DNA of 64,000 nucleotides from Streptomyces cacaoi (GCF_006539165.1 NZ_BJMM01000023.1:44323-108322); one strand, 5' to 3'; shown: positions 18,327-29,584, counted from the stretch's first letter. Notes: generated by a model not told the origin, from the letters alone. Made by a program: numbers and translations.

Positions 18327-18332
18327 TAGGGT
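18327..18332 (+). promoter_or_regulatory. -10 hexamer of a leaderless uvrC promoter
   Basis: TAGGGT ends seven bases before the ATG at 18340. It supports that ATG over the in-frame GTG at 18331. Confidence 0.45.
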
Positions 18333-18339
18333 GTCCACC

Positions 18340-20406
18340 ATGGCAGACCCCACCACCTATCGACCCGAACCGGGAGAGATCCCCGACTCGCCCGGGGTCT
18401 ACCGCTTCCGCGACGAGCACCGCCGGGTGATCTACGTCGGCAAGGCCAAGAGCCTGCGCCAGCGGCTGAACAACTACTTCCAGGATCTCTCCGGCCTGCA
18501 CCCGCGCACCCGCACGATGGTGACGACGGCGGCGTCCGTGGAGTGGACGGTCGTCGCCACCGAGGTCGAGGCGCTCCAGCTCGAATACACCTGGATCAAG
18601 GAGTACGACCCCCGCTTCAACGTCAAGTACCGCGACGACAAGAGCTATCCGTATCTCGCGGTGACGATGAACGAGCAGTTCCCCCGGGTCCAGGTGATGC
18701 GCGGCCAGAAGAAGAAGGGCGTGCGCTACTTCGGCCCCTACGGCCAGGCGTGGGCGATCCGCGAGACGGTCGACCTGATGCTCCGCGTCTTTCCCGTACG
18801 CACCTGCTCCGCAGGGGTGTTCAAGCGTTCCGCGCAGATCGGCAGGCCCTGTCTGCTGGGCTACATCGGCAAGTGCTCCGCCCCCTGCGTCGGCCGGGTC
18901 TCCCCGGAGGAGCACCGCGAACTGGCCGCCGAGTTCTGCGACTTCATGGCCGGGCACACCGGTTCCCATCTGCGCCGCCTGGAGCGGCGGATGGCCGAGG
19001 CCGCCGAGGAGATGGAGTACGAGCGGGCCGCCAAGCTGCGGGACGACATCGAGGCGCTCAAGCGCGCCATGGAGAAGAACGCCGTCGTCCTCACCGACGC
19101 CACCGACGCCGATCTGATCGCCGTCGCCGAGGACGAGCTGGAGGCCGCGGTGCAGATCTTCCATGTGCGCGGCGGCCGGGTGCGCGGCCAGCGCGGCTGG
19201 GTCACCGACAAGGTCGAGGAGGTCGCCACGGCCGGCCTGGTCGAGCACGCGCTCCAGCAGCTCTACGGCGACGAGAGCGGCGACGCCGGCGGCGGCGCCG
19301 GCAACGGCGGCGTGCCCAAGGAGGTGCTGGTCCCGGCGCTGCCCGAGCCCGCCGAGCCGATAACGCAGTGGCTGAGCGAGCGCCGCGGCGCCCAGGTCGA
19401 CCTCCGCATCCCGCAGCGTGGCGACAAGCGCGCCCTCATGGAGACGGTGCACCGCAACGCCCAGCACGCCCTCGCCCTGCACAAGACCAAGCGCGCCTCC
19501 GATCTGACGACCCGCTCCCGCGCCCTGGAGGAGATCGCCGGGGCGCTCGATCTGGAGGAGGTGCCGCTGCGCATCGAGTGCTTCGACATCTCGCACCTCC
19601 AGGGCGACGACGTGGTGGCCTCGATGGTCGTCTTCGAGGACGGCCTGGCCCGCAAGAGCGAGTACCGCCGCTTCCAGATCAAGTCCTTCGCCGGCCAGGA
19701 CGACGTCCGCGCGATGCACGAGGTCGTCAGCCGCCGCTTCCGCCGCTACCTGCTGGAGCGGCAGAAGACCGGAGAGTGGCCGGAGGGCGAGGAGAACGGC
19801 GCCCTGCCGGCGACGCCGGAGGCCGAGCTGCGCGCCGAGGAGGAGCCGGCAGGCCCCGAACCGGCCGATGTCCGCGGCGCCGGCCGGGACGAGGACGGCC
19901 GCCCGAAGAAGTTCGCCTACCCGCCGCAGCTCGTCGTCGTCGACGGCGGCCGGCCGCAGGTGGCGGCGGCGCAGGCGGCGCTGGACGAGCTGGGCATCGA
20001 CGACGTCGCGGTCTGCGGCCTGGCCAAGCGGCTGGAGGAGGTGTGGGTGCCGGGCGAGAGCGACCCGGTCGTGCTGCCCCGCACCAGCGAGGGCCTGTAC
20101 CTGCTGCAACGGGTCCGCGACGAGGCGCACCGGTTCGCCATCCGCTACCAGCGGGGCAAGCGCGGCAAACGCGTCCGCCGCAGCCCGCTGGACGACGTCC
20201 AGGGCCTGGGGGAGACGCGGAAGAAGGCGCTGCTCAAGCACTTCGGGTCGGTCAAGAAGCTGCGCGCGGCCACCGTGGAGGAGATCTCCCAGGTGCCCGG
20301 CGTGGGCCGGAAGACGGCGGAGACGGTGGCCGCGGCCCTGGCGGGAACGCAGCCGTCGGCCCCGGTGGTGAATACCGCGACCGGTGAGATCGTTGAAGAG
20401 GAGTGA
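18340..20406 (+). CDS. uvrC: UvrC, excinuclease ABC subunit C
   Basis: A 688-residue nuclease that makes both incisions in nucleotide excision repair. The order is a GIY-YIG domain (DSPGVYRFRDEHRRVIYVGKAK, residues about 12-95), a Cys-rich segment (CLLGYIGKCSAPCVG), a UVR domain (AAEEMEYERAAKLRDDIEAL, about 220-240), an RNase H-like 5' nuclease (IECFDISHLQGDDVVASMVV, LVVVDGGRPQV), and tandem helix-hairpin-helix motifs at the C-terminus (LGETRKKALLKHFGS, VPGVGRKTAETV). An acidic Pro/Glu/Gly insert (about residues 475-515) interrupts the nuclease domain and is typical of high-GC actinobacteria. rapZ, yvcK and whiA follow closely. Confidence 0.97.
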   Translation: MADPTTYRPEPGEIPDSPGVYRFRDEHRRVIYVGKAKSLRQRLNNYFQDLSGLHPRTRTMVTTAASVEWTVVATEVEALQLEYTWIKEYDPRFNVKYRDDKSYPYLAVTMNEQFPRVQVMRGQKKKGVRYFGPYGQAWAIRETVDLMLRVFPVRTCSAGVFKRSAQIGRPCLLGYIGKCSAPCVGRVSPEEHRELAAEFCDFMAGHTGSHLRRLERRMAEAAEEMEYERAAKLRDDIEALKRAMEKNAVVLTDATDADLIAVAEDELEAAVQIFHVRGGRVRGQRGWVTDKVEEVATAGLVEHALQQLYGDESGDAGGGAGNGGVPKEVLVPALPEPAEPITQWLSERRGAQVDLRIPQRGDKRALMETVHRNAQHALALHKTKRASDLTTRSRALEEIAGALDLEEVPLRIECFDISHLQGDDVVASMVVFEDGLARKSEYRRFQIKSFAGQDDVRAMHEVVSRRFRRYLLERQKTGEWPEGEENGALPATPEAELRAEEEPAGPEPADVRGAGRDEDGRPKKFAYPPQLVVVDGGRPQVAAAQAALDELGIDDVAVCGLAKRLEEVWVPGESDPVVLPRTSEGLYLLQRVRDEAHRFAIRYQRGKRGKRVRRSPLDDVQGLGETRKKALLKHFGSVKKLRAATVEEISQVPGVGRKTAETVAAALAGTQPSAPVVNTATGEIVEEE

Positions 20407-20495
20407 GCGGGCTGTCGCCGGGGGCGCCGGCCCGCGCGGGGGTCGGCACCGTCGGTGACGGCCGACAACGCACGGATGACGGGGGGACGAGCGGG

Positions 20496-21458
20496 ATGAG
20501 CAGCGTGAGCGCGGAACGTGAGCTGAACGGGAAGCGCGGAGACGGAGCAGTGGTGAGTACGGCCAAACCGGCACAGCCGCAGGAGGCGGCGGGCGCGACG
20601 ATCCCCGAGCTGGTGATCATCTCCGGGATGTCGGGCGCCGGCCGGAGTACCGCGGCCAAGTGCCTGGAGGACCTGGGCTGGTTCGTCGTGGACAACCTGC
20701 CGCCGGAGCTGATCCCCACCATGGTCGAGCTGGGGGCCCGCTCGCAGGGGAACGTGGCCCGGATCGCCGTCGTCGTCGACGTGCGCGGCCGCAACTTCTT
20801 CGACAACCTCAAGGGCGCGCTGGCCGACCTCGCCGCGTACCACGTGGCCCGGCGCATCGTCTTCCTGGAGGCGTCCGACGAGGCCCTGGTGCGCCGGTTC
20901 GAATCGGTGCGCCGCCCGCACCCGCTCCAGGGCGACGGCCGCATCGTCGACGGCATCGCCGCCGAGCGGGACCTGCTGCGCGAACTGCGCGGCGACGCCG
21001 ACCTGGTGATCGACACCTCCAGCCTGAACGTGCACGAGCTGCGCGCGAAGCTGGACGCCCAGTTCGCCGGCGAGGAGGAGCCCGAACTCCGCGCCACCGT
21101 CATGTCGTTCGGCTACAAGTACGGCCTGCCGGTGGACGCCGACCTCGTCGTGGACTGCCGCTTCCTGCCCAACCCGCACTGGGTCCCCGAGCTGCGGCCC
21201 TTCACCGGCACCAGCGAGGAAGTGGCCACCTATGTCTTCAACCAGCCCGGCGCCAAGGAGTTCCTGGACCGCTACACCGAGCTGCTCCAGCTGATCGCCG
21301 CCGGCTACCGCCGCGAGGGCAAGCGGTACGTGACCGTCGCCGTCGGCTGCACGGGCGGCAAGCACCGGAGCGTCGCCATGTCGGAGAAGCTGGCCCGCCG
21401 GCTGTCCGACGGCGGCGTCGAGACCGTCGTGGTCCACCGCGACATGGGACGTGAGTGA
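20496..21458 (+). CDS. rapZ: RapZ-family nucleotide-binding protein
   Basis: A 320-residue protein with Walker A GMSGAGRST at 44-52 and C-terminal VAVGCTGGKHRSV, the RapZ signature. In E. coli RapZ is an RNA-binding adaptor controlling glucosamine-6-phosphate synthase; in Gram-positives it sits with yvcK and whiA and its targets are less clear. I chose the ATG at 20496 because GGGGGGAC lies 7-8 bases upstream. A GTG at 20403 overlapping the uvrC stop would add 31 poorly conserved residues. Even so, the N-terminus before the P-loop is about 40 residues long, longer than in Firmicutes. The gene ends in GTGA overlap with yvcK. Confidence 0.93.
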   Translation: MSSVSAERELNGKRGDGAVVSTAKPAQPQEAAGATIPELVIISGMSGAGRSTAAKCLEDLGWFVVDNLPPELIPTMVELGARSQGNVARIAVVVDVRGRNFFDNLKGALADLAAYHVARRIVFLEASDEALVRRFESVRRPHPLQGDGRIVDGIAAERDLLRELRGDADLVIDTSSLNVHELRAKLDAQFAGEEEPELRATVMSFGYKYGLPVDADLVVDCRFLPNPHWVPELRPFTGTSEEVATYVFNQPGAKEFLDRYTELLQLIAAGYRREGKRYVTVAVGCTGGKHRSVAMSEKLARRLSDGGVETVVVHRDMGRE

Positions 21459-22492
21459 GGCGTATGCCGCGCAGGACCCTCCGCCACCTCGTCGGCCCCC
21501 GCGGAGCGCTGCGCAGCGGAGCCGCGGGTAAAGCGCCCAAGGTCGTCGCGCTGGGCGGCGGCATGGGCCTGTCGGCCTCGCTGACGGCGCTGCGCCGCAT
21601 CACCGGCGATCTCACCGCCGTCGTCACCGTCGCCGACGACGGCGGCTCCAGCGGCCGGCTGCGCGACGAACTGGGCGTGCTGCCCCCGGGCGATCTGCGC
21701 AAGGCCCTCGCGGCGCTGTGCGGGGACGACGAGTGGGGCCGCACCTGGGCCGAGGTCATCCAGCACCGCTTCGAGAGCCGGGGCGATCTGCACGAGCACG
21801 CGGTCGGCAATCTGCTGATCGTCGCCCTGTGGGAACAGCTGGGCGATCACGTCCAGGCGCTCGACCTGGTCGGCAAACTGCTGGGCGCACACGGCCGCGT
21901 GCTCCCCATGTCCGCCGTCCCGCTGGAGCTGCGCGCCCGCGTACGCGGCCACGATCCCGCGCGCCCCGAGGATCTGTCGGTGGTGCGCGGCCAGGCCACC
22001 GTCGCGCTCACGCCGGGGGAGGTCCAGGAGGTGCACCTGGTGCCCGCCGACCCGCCGGCCGTCCCCGAGGCGGTCAGCGCCGTCCTGGACGCCGACTGGG
22101 TCGTGCTCGGCCCCGGCTCCTGGTTCTCCTCCGTCATTCCGCACCTGCTGGTGCCCGAACTCCTGGAGGCGCTCACCGAGACGAAGGCCCGCAAGGTCCT
22201 CTCGCTCAACCTCGCGCCGCAGCCCGGCGAAACGGATGGTTTTTCCCCGCAGCGTCATTTGGAGGTTTTGGCACGACACGCCCCTAAACTCGCCTTCGAC
22301 GTGGTGCTGGCCGACCAGGACGCCGTGCCCGACCAGGACTCCCTGACGGAGGCCGCCGAGCGGCTCTCGGGGGCGGTCGAGCTGGCGCGGGTAGCGGCTC
22401 CCGGGGGCGCTCCGAGGCACGATCCCGAGCTGCTGGCCGCCGCGTACGACCGTATTTTTCGGATGCATGGAAGGATCGGCCCATGGCGATGA
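21455..22492 (+). CDS. yvcK: YvcK/CofD-like gluconeogenesis factor
   Basis: A 345-residue protein of the CofD-like family. YvcK binds UDP-sugars and links central carbon flux to cell-wall synthesis and morphology in Bacillus and mycobacteria. Conserved segments are LGGGMGLSASLTALR, VADDGGSSGRLRDELG, GDLRKALAAL, NLLIVALWEQLGD and LGPGSWFSSVIPHLLVPEL. The GTG at 21455 shares its bases with the rapZ stop (GTGA), so translation is probably coupled. The last 10 bases overlap whiA. It stands next to glycolytic genes, in line with its proposed metabolic role. Confidence 0.94.
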   Translation: MRRMPRRTLRHLVGPRGALRSGAAGKAPKVVALGGGMGLSASLTALRRITGDLTAVVTVADDGGSSGRLRDELGVLPPGDLRKALAALCGDDEWGRTWAEVIQHRFESRGDLHEHAVGNLLIVALWEQLGDHVQALDLVGKLLGAHGRVLPMSAVPLELRARVRGHDPARPEDLSVVRGQATVALTPGEVQEVHLVPADPPAVPEAVSAVLDADWVVLGPGSWFSSVIPHLLVPELLEALTETKARKVLSLNLAPQPGETDGFSPQRHLEVLARHAPKLAFDVVLADQDAVPDQDSLTEAAERLSGAVELARVAAPGGAPRHDPELLAAAYDRIFRMHGRIGPWR

Positions 22493-23460
22493 CGCCCGCG
22501 GTGAAGGACGAGATCTCCCGGCTTCCCGTCACCCGGACCTGCTGCCGCAAGTCGGAGGTGTCGTCGATCCTGCGCTTCGCGGGGGGCCTGCACCTGGTGA
22601 GCGGGCGGATCGTGATCGAGGCGGAGCTGGACACGGGGATCGCGGCCCGGCGCCTGCGCAAGGACATCCTGGAGATCTTCGGGCACGCCTCGGATCTCGT
22701 GGTGATGGCACCCAGCGGGCTGCGCCGCAACAGCAGGTACGTGGTGCGGGTGGTCGCCGGCGGCGATCAGCTGGCCCGCCAGACGGGCCTCGTGGACGGG
22801 CGCGGCCGGCCCATCCGAGGTCTGCCGCCGCAGGTGGTCTCGGGGGCCACCTGCGATGCCGAGGCCGCCTGGCGCGGCGCTTTCCTGGCCCACGGTTCGC
22901 TCACCGAGCCGGGCCGCAGCTCCTCGCTGGAGGTCACCTGCCCGGGCCCGGAGGCGGCCCTGGCGCTGGTCGGCGCCGCCCGCCGGTTGCAGATCGCCGC
23001 GAAGGCCCGCGAGGTCCGCGGCGTCGACCGCGTCGTCGTCCGGGACGGTGACGCGATCGGCGCGCTGCTGACGCGGCTGGGGGCGCACGAGTCGGTGCTC
23101 GCCTGGGAGGAGCGCCGGATGCGCCGCGAGGTGCGGGCCACCGCCAACCGCCTCGCCAACTTCGACGACGCCAATCTGCGCCGCTCGGCCCGGGCGGCCG
23201 TGGCCGCCGGCGCGCGGGTGCAGCGGGCGCTGGAGATCCTGGGGGACGAGGTGCCCGAGCACCTGGCCGCCGCCGGCCGGCTGCGCATGGAGCACAAGCA
23301 GGCTTCACTGGAGGAGCTGGGTGCGCTCGCCGACCCGCCGCTGACCAAGGACGCGGTCGCGGGCCGTATCCGGCGTCTGCTGGCGATGGCGGACAAGCGT
23401 GCGCAGGACCTGGGGATCCCGGGAACGGAGTCCAACCTGACCGAGGAAATGGTCGGCTGA
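22483..23460 (+). CDS. whiA: WhiA sporulation/cell-division regulator
   Basis: A 325-residue DNA-binding protein needed, with WhiB, for sporulation septation and for activation of ftsZ and other division genes in Streptomyces. The N-terminal two-thirds has the degenerate LAGLIDADG homing-endonuclease fold (CCRKSEVSSILRFAGGLHL, FLAHGSLTEPGRSSSLEV) and the C-terminus a helix-turn-helix (LRMEHKQASLEELGALADPPLTKDAVAGRIRRL). The length matches Streptomyces WhiA. The start lies inside yvcK, and the uvrC-rapZ-yvcK-whiA order is conserved in actinobacteria. Confidence 0.97.
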   Translation: MAMTPAVKDEISRLPVTRTCCRKSEVSSILRFAGGLHLVSGRIVIEAELDTGIAARRLRKDILEIFGHASDLVVMAPSGLRRNSRYVVRVVAGGDQLARQTGLVDGRGRPIRGLPPQVVSGATCDAEAAWRGAFLAHGSLTEPGRSSSLEVTCPGPEAALALVGAARRLQIAAKAREVRGVDRVVVRDGDAIGALLTRLGAHESVLAWEERRMRREVRATANRLANFDDANLRRSARAAVAAGARVQRALEILGDEVPEHLAAAGRLRMEHKQASLEELGALADPPLTKDAVAGRIRRLLAMADKRAQDLGIPGTESNLTEEMVG

Positions 23461-23617
23461 ACGCCTGAGCGGAGCCCCTCAACAATCGAGCGGGAAGCCG
23501 TGAAAATCCTTGCGGTTGAGCGGCTGAGGGGGCCCGTTTCGCCCACCCGGCCGATGTGAGCCCCGCCGCGATGGAGAGGTAGGGTCGGACTCGGTCGGGG
23601 ACATCCCAAACAGCATT

Positions 23618-23637
23618 CGCCGGTGTCCTCACCGGCG
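23618..23637 (+). promoter_or_regulatory. Hairpin in the gap 5' leader
   Basis: CGCCGGTG and its perfect complement CACCGGCG flank a TCCT loop nine bases before the ribosome site GAGGAG. A TAGGGT -10 candidate at 23580-23585 would give a leader of about 68 bases. The hairpin may stabilise the mRNA. Confidence 0.4.
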
Positions 23638-23659
23638 CACCTAGCGAGGAGATCGGTTC

Positions 23660-24664
<1,005 letters not shown>

Positions 24665-24715
24665 CCCGCAGCCTCACGAGGCAGCAGACCGTTGGAGAAC
24701 GCACCAGCACGCTGA

Positions 24716-24757
24716 GGAACAGGGCCCGTGCGCCCCGCACCGCACGGGCCCTGTTCC
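24716..24757 (+). terminator. Perfect 17-bp hairpin between gap and pgk
   Basis: GGAACAGGGCCCGTGCG (24716-24732) and its exact complement (24741-24757) flank an eight-base loop. No T-run follows, so it may be a partial attenuator or an mRNA 3'-end stabiliser that lets gap be expressed above pgk, rather than a full terminator. Confidence 0.65.
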
Positions 24758-24809
24758 GTGCTGCAGCCCCCGGGGCACCCCGTCCCGGGACCCCTGAGCA
24801 GGAGCCTGC

Positions 24810-26026
24810 ATGAAGACGATCGACGAACTGGTCGCCGACGGCGTGAGCGGCAAGCGGGTCTTCGTCCGCGCCGATCTCAACGTCCCGCTCGACGGCCAGA
24901 CCATCACCGACGACGGCCGTATCCGGGCCGCCGTCCCCACGATCAGAAAGCTCGCCGAGAGCGGCGCGCGGGTGGTCGTGGCCTCCCATCTGGGCCGCCC
25001 CAAGGGCGCGCCCGACCCGCAGTTCTCCCTCGCGCCGGTCGCCGACCGGCTCGGTGAACTGCTCGGCACCAGCGTCCCGTTCGCGACCGACACGGTGGGC
25101 GACAGCGCGAAGGCCACCGTCGGCGCCCTGGCCGACGGCGAGGTCACGCTGCTGGAGAACCTCCGTTTCAACGCCGGCGAGACGAGCAAGGACGACGCCG
25201 AACGCGGCGCGTTCGCCGACGAGTTGGCCGGGCTGGCGGACGCCTACGTCGGGGACGGCTTCGGCGCCGTGCACCGCAAGCACGCCTCCGTCTACGATCT
25301 GCCGGCCCGGCTGCCGCACGCCGCCGGGTATCTGATCGCGACCGAGGTCGGCGTCCTGAAGAAGCTCACCGAGGACGTCGAGCGGCCCTACGCCGTGGTC
25401 CTGGGTGGTGCGAAGGTCTCCGACAAGCTCGGTGTGATCGACCACCTGATGCAGAAGGCCGACCGGCTCCTGATCGGCGGCGGCATGGCGTACACCTTCC
25501 TCAAGGCGCAGGGGTACGCCGTCGGCGACTCCCTGGTGCAGGAGGACCAGCTCTCCACCGTCAAGGGCTACCTCCAGCGGGCCGAGGAGCTGGGCGTGGA
25601 GTTCGTGCTGCCCGTCGACGTGCTGGCGACCTCCGAGTTCCCCGATCTGAAGGCCAAGGCGCCGACCGAGCCGCAGACCGTGCCGGCGGGGGAGATCCCG
25701 GACGGCCTGATGGGACTGGACATCGGGCCGGAGAGCCGTAGGCTCTACGCCTCGAAGCTCGCCGACGCGGCCACCGTCTTCTGGAACGGCCCGATGGGCG
25801 TCTTCGAGCACCCGGACTTCGCCGAGGGCACCCGCGCGGTCGCCCAGGCGCTGCTGGACAGCCCGGCCTTCACGGTCGTCGGCGGTGGCGACAGCGCCGC
25901 CGCCGTGCGCCAGCTCGGCTTCGACGAGGCGAAGTTCGGCCACATCTCGACCGGCGGCGGAGCCAGCCTGGAATACCTGGAGGGCAAGACGCTGCCCGGT
26001 CTCGCCGCACTGGAGGACGCACCCGC

Positions 26027-26030
<4 letters not shown>
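24810..26030 (+). CDS. pgk: Phosphoglycerate kinase
   Basis: A 406-residue kinase that makes ATP from 1,3-bisphosphoglycerate. The N-terminal substrate domain shows RVFVRADLNVPLD and ASHLGRPKG, with the hinge after about residue 180. The nucleotide domain shows VLGGAKVSDKLGVI, WNGPMGVFE and the C-terminal GGGDSAAAVRQLG and STGGGASLEYLEGK. The ATG at 24810 follows GAGCAGGAG. The gene is 145 bases after gap, separated by a long hairpin, and overlaps tpiA by four bases (ATGA). Confidence 0.98.
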
Positions 26031-26803
<773 letters not shown>

Positions 26804-26962
26804 GCACGCTCCGGCGTGTGACGGCGGGCCGTCGCCCGTCGTAGTCTTGCGGGGCCGGGCCGAGGCCGTTGCCGAGGGCCGGCCCCGCGGGCGCAAGGGT
26901 TTCCTCACCCCGCGTCGTCAGTCGTAAGTGTCCAGCCACGATCCGAGAGAGTTGGTCCAGCC

Positions 26963-27199
26963 GTGGTCATGGGGTTCTCAATCGCCCTTATCGTCTTCAG
27001 CGCGCTGCTGATGCTGCTGGTGCTGATGCACAAGGGGAAGGGCGGCGGCCTCTCCGACATGTTCGGTGGCGGAATGCAGTCCTCCGTCGGTGGCTCCTCG
27101 GTCGCTGAGCGCAACCTCGACCGGATCACCGTCGTGGTCGGTCTGGTGTGGTTCGCCCTCATCGTCGTCCTCGGGCTGCTGATGAAGTTCAACAGCTGA
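26963..27199 (+). CDS. secG: SecG, protein-export translocase subunit
   Basis: A 78-residue membrane protein with two hydrophobic helices (GFSIALIVFSALLMLLVLMH and ITVVVGLVWFALIVVLGLLM) joined by the Gly/Ser-rich loop KGGGLSDMFGGGMQSSVGGS that is diagnostic of SecG. It assists SecYE. The start is the GTG at 26963, or the ATG two codons later. A TAGTCT -10 candidate at 26842-26847 suggests its own promoter in the 159-base gap after tpiA. The position behind tpiA is conserved in actinobacteria. Confidence 0.95.
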   Translation: MVMGFSIALIVFSALLMLLVLMHKGKGGGLSDMFGGGMQSSVGGSSVAERNLDRITVVVGLVWFALIVVLGLLMKFNS

Positions 27200-27394
27200 C
27201 GGCGGCCGGCGACAGCCGGCGCTGCGAGACGGCTGACAGGACGTCGTATCCCCTGCCTATCATGAGGGCTCGCGTCCGGTACCGACGCAGTAACTCCGGT
27301 CAGCGGACGCGCGTTGGGCCCTACGTACACTAGGGCGCCCGCAGCGGAGCTGCCCTTCGATGCTCCGCGGCACCGTGAGGCAGGGAGTTACGAC

Positions 27395-27730
27395 GTGGCA
27401 AGTGGCAACGCGATCCGGGGCAGCCGGGTCGGAGCGGGGCCGATGGGGGAGGCCGAGCGAGGCGAATCCGCACCCCGCCTGCGCATCTCCTTCTGGTGCT
27501 CCAACGGGCACGAGACCCAGCCGAGCTTCGCCAGCGACGCACAGATTCCCGAAACCTGGGACTGTCCGCGCTGTGGCTTCCCGGCCGGGACGGACCGGGA
27601 CAACCCGCCGGACCCCCCGCGCACGGAGCCGTACAAGACCCATCTCGCCTATGTGCGCGAGCGCCGCAGCGACGCGGACGGCGAGGCCATTCTCGCCGAG
27701 GCGCTCGCCAAGCTCAGGGGCGAGATCTGA
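27395..27730 (+). CDS. rbpA: RbpA-family RNA polymerase-binding protein
   Basis: A 111-residue protein related to RbpA, the actinobacterial RNA polymerase-binding protein that helps principal sigma factors open promoters. The GTG at 27395 follows AGGGA. C35, H39, C57 and C60 (FWCSNGHE and WDCPRCG) are the expected zinc ligands of the core domain. The C-terminal helix KTHLAYVRERRSDADGEAIL replaces the usual THWDMLMERR sigma-interaction sequence, keeping the ERR but not the Met/Trp. It is therefore a diverged family member, probably a second paralogue. A TACACT -10 candidate lies at 27326-27331, giving a leader of about 55-60 bases. Confidence 0.82.
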   Translation: MASGNAIRGSRVGAGPMGEAERGESAPRLRISFWCSNGHETQPSFASDAQIPETWDCPRCGFPAGTDRDNPPDPPRTEPYKTHLAYVRERRSDADGEAILAEALAKLRGEI

Positions 27731-27784
27731 CGGACCGGCGGCCCGGCTCCCGGGGCGCCGCCGACGGCCCGCAGCACGTCATCG

Positions 27785-27828
27785 ACGGCCCGGCCGCACA
27801 CCGCAGGGGCGGTGCGCGGCCGGGCCGT
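27785..27828 (+). terminator. Hairpin after the RbpA-family gene
   Basis: ACGGCCCGGCCG (27785-27796) and its exact complement (27817-27828) flank a 20-base loop, with further pairing inside. TTCATCGTCT follows. TAGGTT at 27837 is a plausible -10 for pgi. Confidence 0.6.
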
Positions 27829-27887
27829 TCATCGTCTAGGTTGGAGGCGGTGGGGGCTGTTACGAGAGGAATGGGCTGAATTCGCTG

Positions 27888-29537
27888 ATGACTGCTGAAG
27901 GCCGCACCCGGCTCGACCAGATGCCCGAATGGCAGGCGCTGTCCAAGCACCGCGAGGAGTTCGGCGGCACCCATCTGCGGCAGCTGTTCGCCGACGACCC
28001 CGCGCGCGCGGAGCGCTACACCGTACGGGTCGGGGATCTGTATCTGGACTACTCCAAGCATCTGGTCACCGACGAGACCCTGCGCCTGTTGCAGCAACTC
28101 GCCGAGGCGGCGGGCGTGACCCGGCTGCGGGACGCCATGTTCGCCGGCGAGAAGATCAACATCACGGAGGACCGCGCGGTGCTGCACACCGCGCTGCGGA
28201 CCCCGGAGTCCGCCACCGTCGAGGTCGACGGCGAGAACGTGATGCCCAAGGTGCACAAGGTGCTCACCAAGATGGGCGTCTTCGCCACGAAGGTCCGTGA
28301 GGGCCACTGGACGGGCCACACCGGAAAGCCCATCCGCAACATCGTCAACATCGGGATCGGCGGCTCCGATCTCGGCCCCGCCATGGCCTACGAGGCGCTG
28401 CGCCCGTACACCCGGCGGGACATGGTCTTCCGGTTCGTCTCCAACGTGGACGGCGCGGATCTGCACGAGGCCGTCCGCGACCTGGACCCGGCCGAGACGC
28501 TCTTCGTCGTCGCCTCGAAGACCTTCACCACCATCGAGACCATCACGAACGCCAAGGCCGCGCGCGCCTGGCTGCTCGACGGGCTCGGCGGCGAACAGAG
28601 CGCCGTGGCCCGGCACTTCGTCGCCGTCTCGACCAACGCCGAGAAGGTCGCCGAGTTCGGCATCAACACGGACAACATGTTCGAGTTCTGGGACTGGGTC
28701 GGTGGACGCTACTCCTACGACTCGGCCATCGGGCTCTCGCTGATGGTGGCCATCGGCCCCGAGCGGTTCGGTGAGATGCTCGCCGGCTTCCACCTCGTGG
28801 ACGAGCACTTCCGGTGCGCCCCGCCCCAGGAGAACGCCCCGCTGCTGATGGGCCTGTTGGGCGTCTGGTACGGCGGCTTCTTCGACGCGCAGTCCCACGC
28901 CGTGCTCCCCTACAGCCACTATCTGTCCCGGTTCACCGCCTACCTCCAGCAGCTCGACATGGAGTCGAACGGGAAGTCGACGGACCGCGAGGGACGCCCC
29001 GTCAACTGGCAGACCGGGCCCGTCGTCTGGGGCACGCCCGGCACCAACGGGCAGCACGCCTACTACCAGCTTCTGCACCAGGGCACGAAGACGATCCCCG
29101 CCGATCTGCTCGGCTTCGCCGAACCCCTCGCCGAACTGGGCGAACTGCGCGGCCAGCACGATCTGTTGATGGCGAACCTCTTCGCGCAGGGGCAGGCCCT
29201 CGCCTTCGGCAAGACCGCCGAGGAGGTGCGGGCCGAGGGCGTGCCCGAGGAGCAGGTGCCGCACCGCACCTTCCCCGGCAACCGCCCGACGACGACGATC
29301 CTCGCCGAGGAGCTGACCCCCAGCGTGCTGGGGCAGCTCATCGCCCTCTACGAGCACAAGGTGTTCGTCCAGGGCGCCGTCTGGGACATCGACTCCTTCG
29401 ACCAGTGGGGCGTCGAGCTGGGCAAGGTTCTGGCCAAGCGGATCGAGCCGGCGCTGACCGAGGGCGCCGAGGTGCCCGGGCTGGACGCCTCCACCGCCGC
29501 ACTGGTCGCCACCTACCGCTCGATGCGCGGCCGCTGA
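27888..29537 (+). CDS. pgi: Glucose-6-phosphate isomerase
   Basis: A 549-residue enzyme that interconverts glucose-6-phosphate and fructose-6-phosphate. The protein has the usual bacterial pgi length. Signature segments are NIGIGGSDLGPAMAYEAL, VASKTFTTIETITNA, DWVGGRYSYDSAIGLS, GTNGQHAYYQLLHQG (active-site His) and SFDQWGVELGK (active-site Lys). The ATG at 27888 follows GAGAGGAATGGG at some distance. It links the glycolytic genes before it to the pentose phosphate operon that faces it. Confidence 0.98.
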   Translation: MTAEGRTRLDQMPEWQALSKHREEFGGTHLRQLFADDPARAERYTVRVGDLYLDYSKHLVTDETLRLLQQLAEAAGVTRLRDAMFAGEKINITEDRAVLHTALRTPESATVEVDGENVMPKVHKVLTKMGVFATKVREGHWTGHTGKPIRNIVNIGIGGSDLGPAMAYEALRPYTRRDMVFRFVSNVDGADLHEAVRDLDPAETLFVVASKTFTTIETITNAKAARAWLLDGLGGEQSAVARHFVAVSTNAEKVAEFGINTDNMFEFWDWVGGRYSYDSAIGLSLMVAIGPERFGEMLAGFHLVDEHFRCAPPQENAPLLMGLLGVWYGGFFDAQSHAVLPYSHYLSRFTAYLQQLDMESNGKSTDREGRPVNWQTGPVVWGTPGTNGQHAYYQLLHQGTKTIPADLLGFAEPLAELGELRGQHDLLMANLFAQGQALAFGKTAEEVRAEGVPEEQVPHRTFPGNRPTTTILAEELTPSVLGQLIALYEHKVFVQGAVWDIDSFDQWGVELGKVLAKRIEPALTEGAEVPGLDASTAALVATYRSMRGR

Positions 29538-29584
29538 GGTCCGCGTCCCCCGCGTCGGACGGCCCGGCCCGTACGGACGACGGC

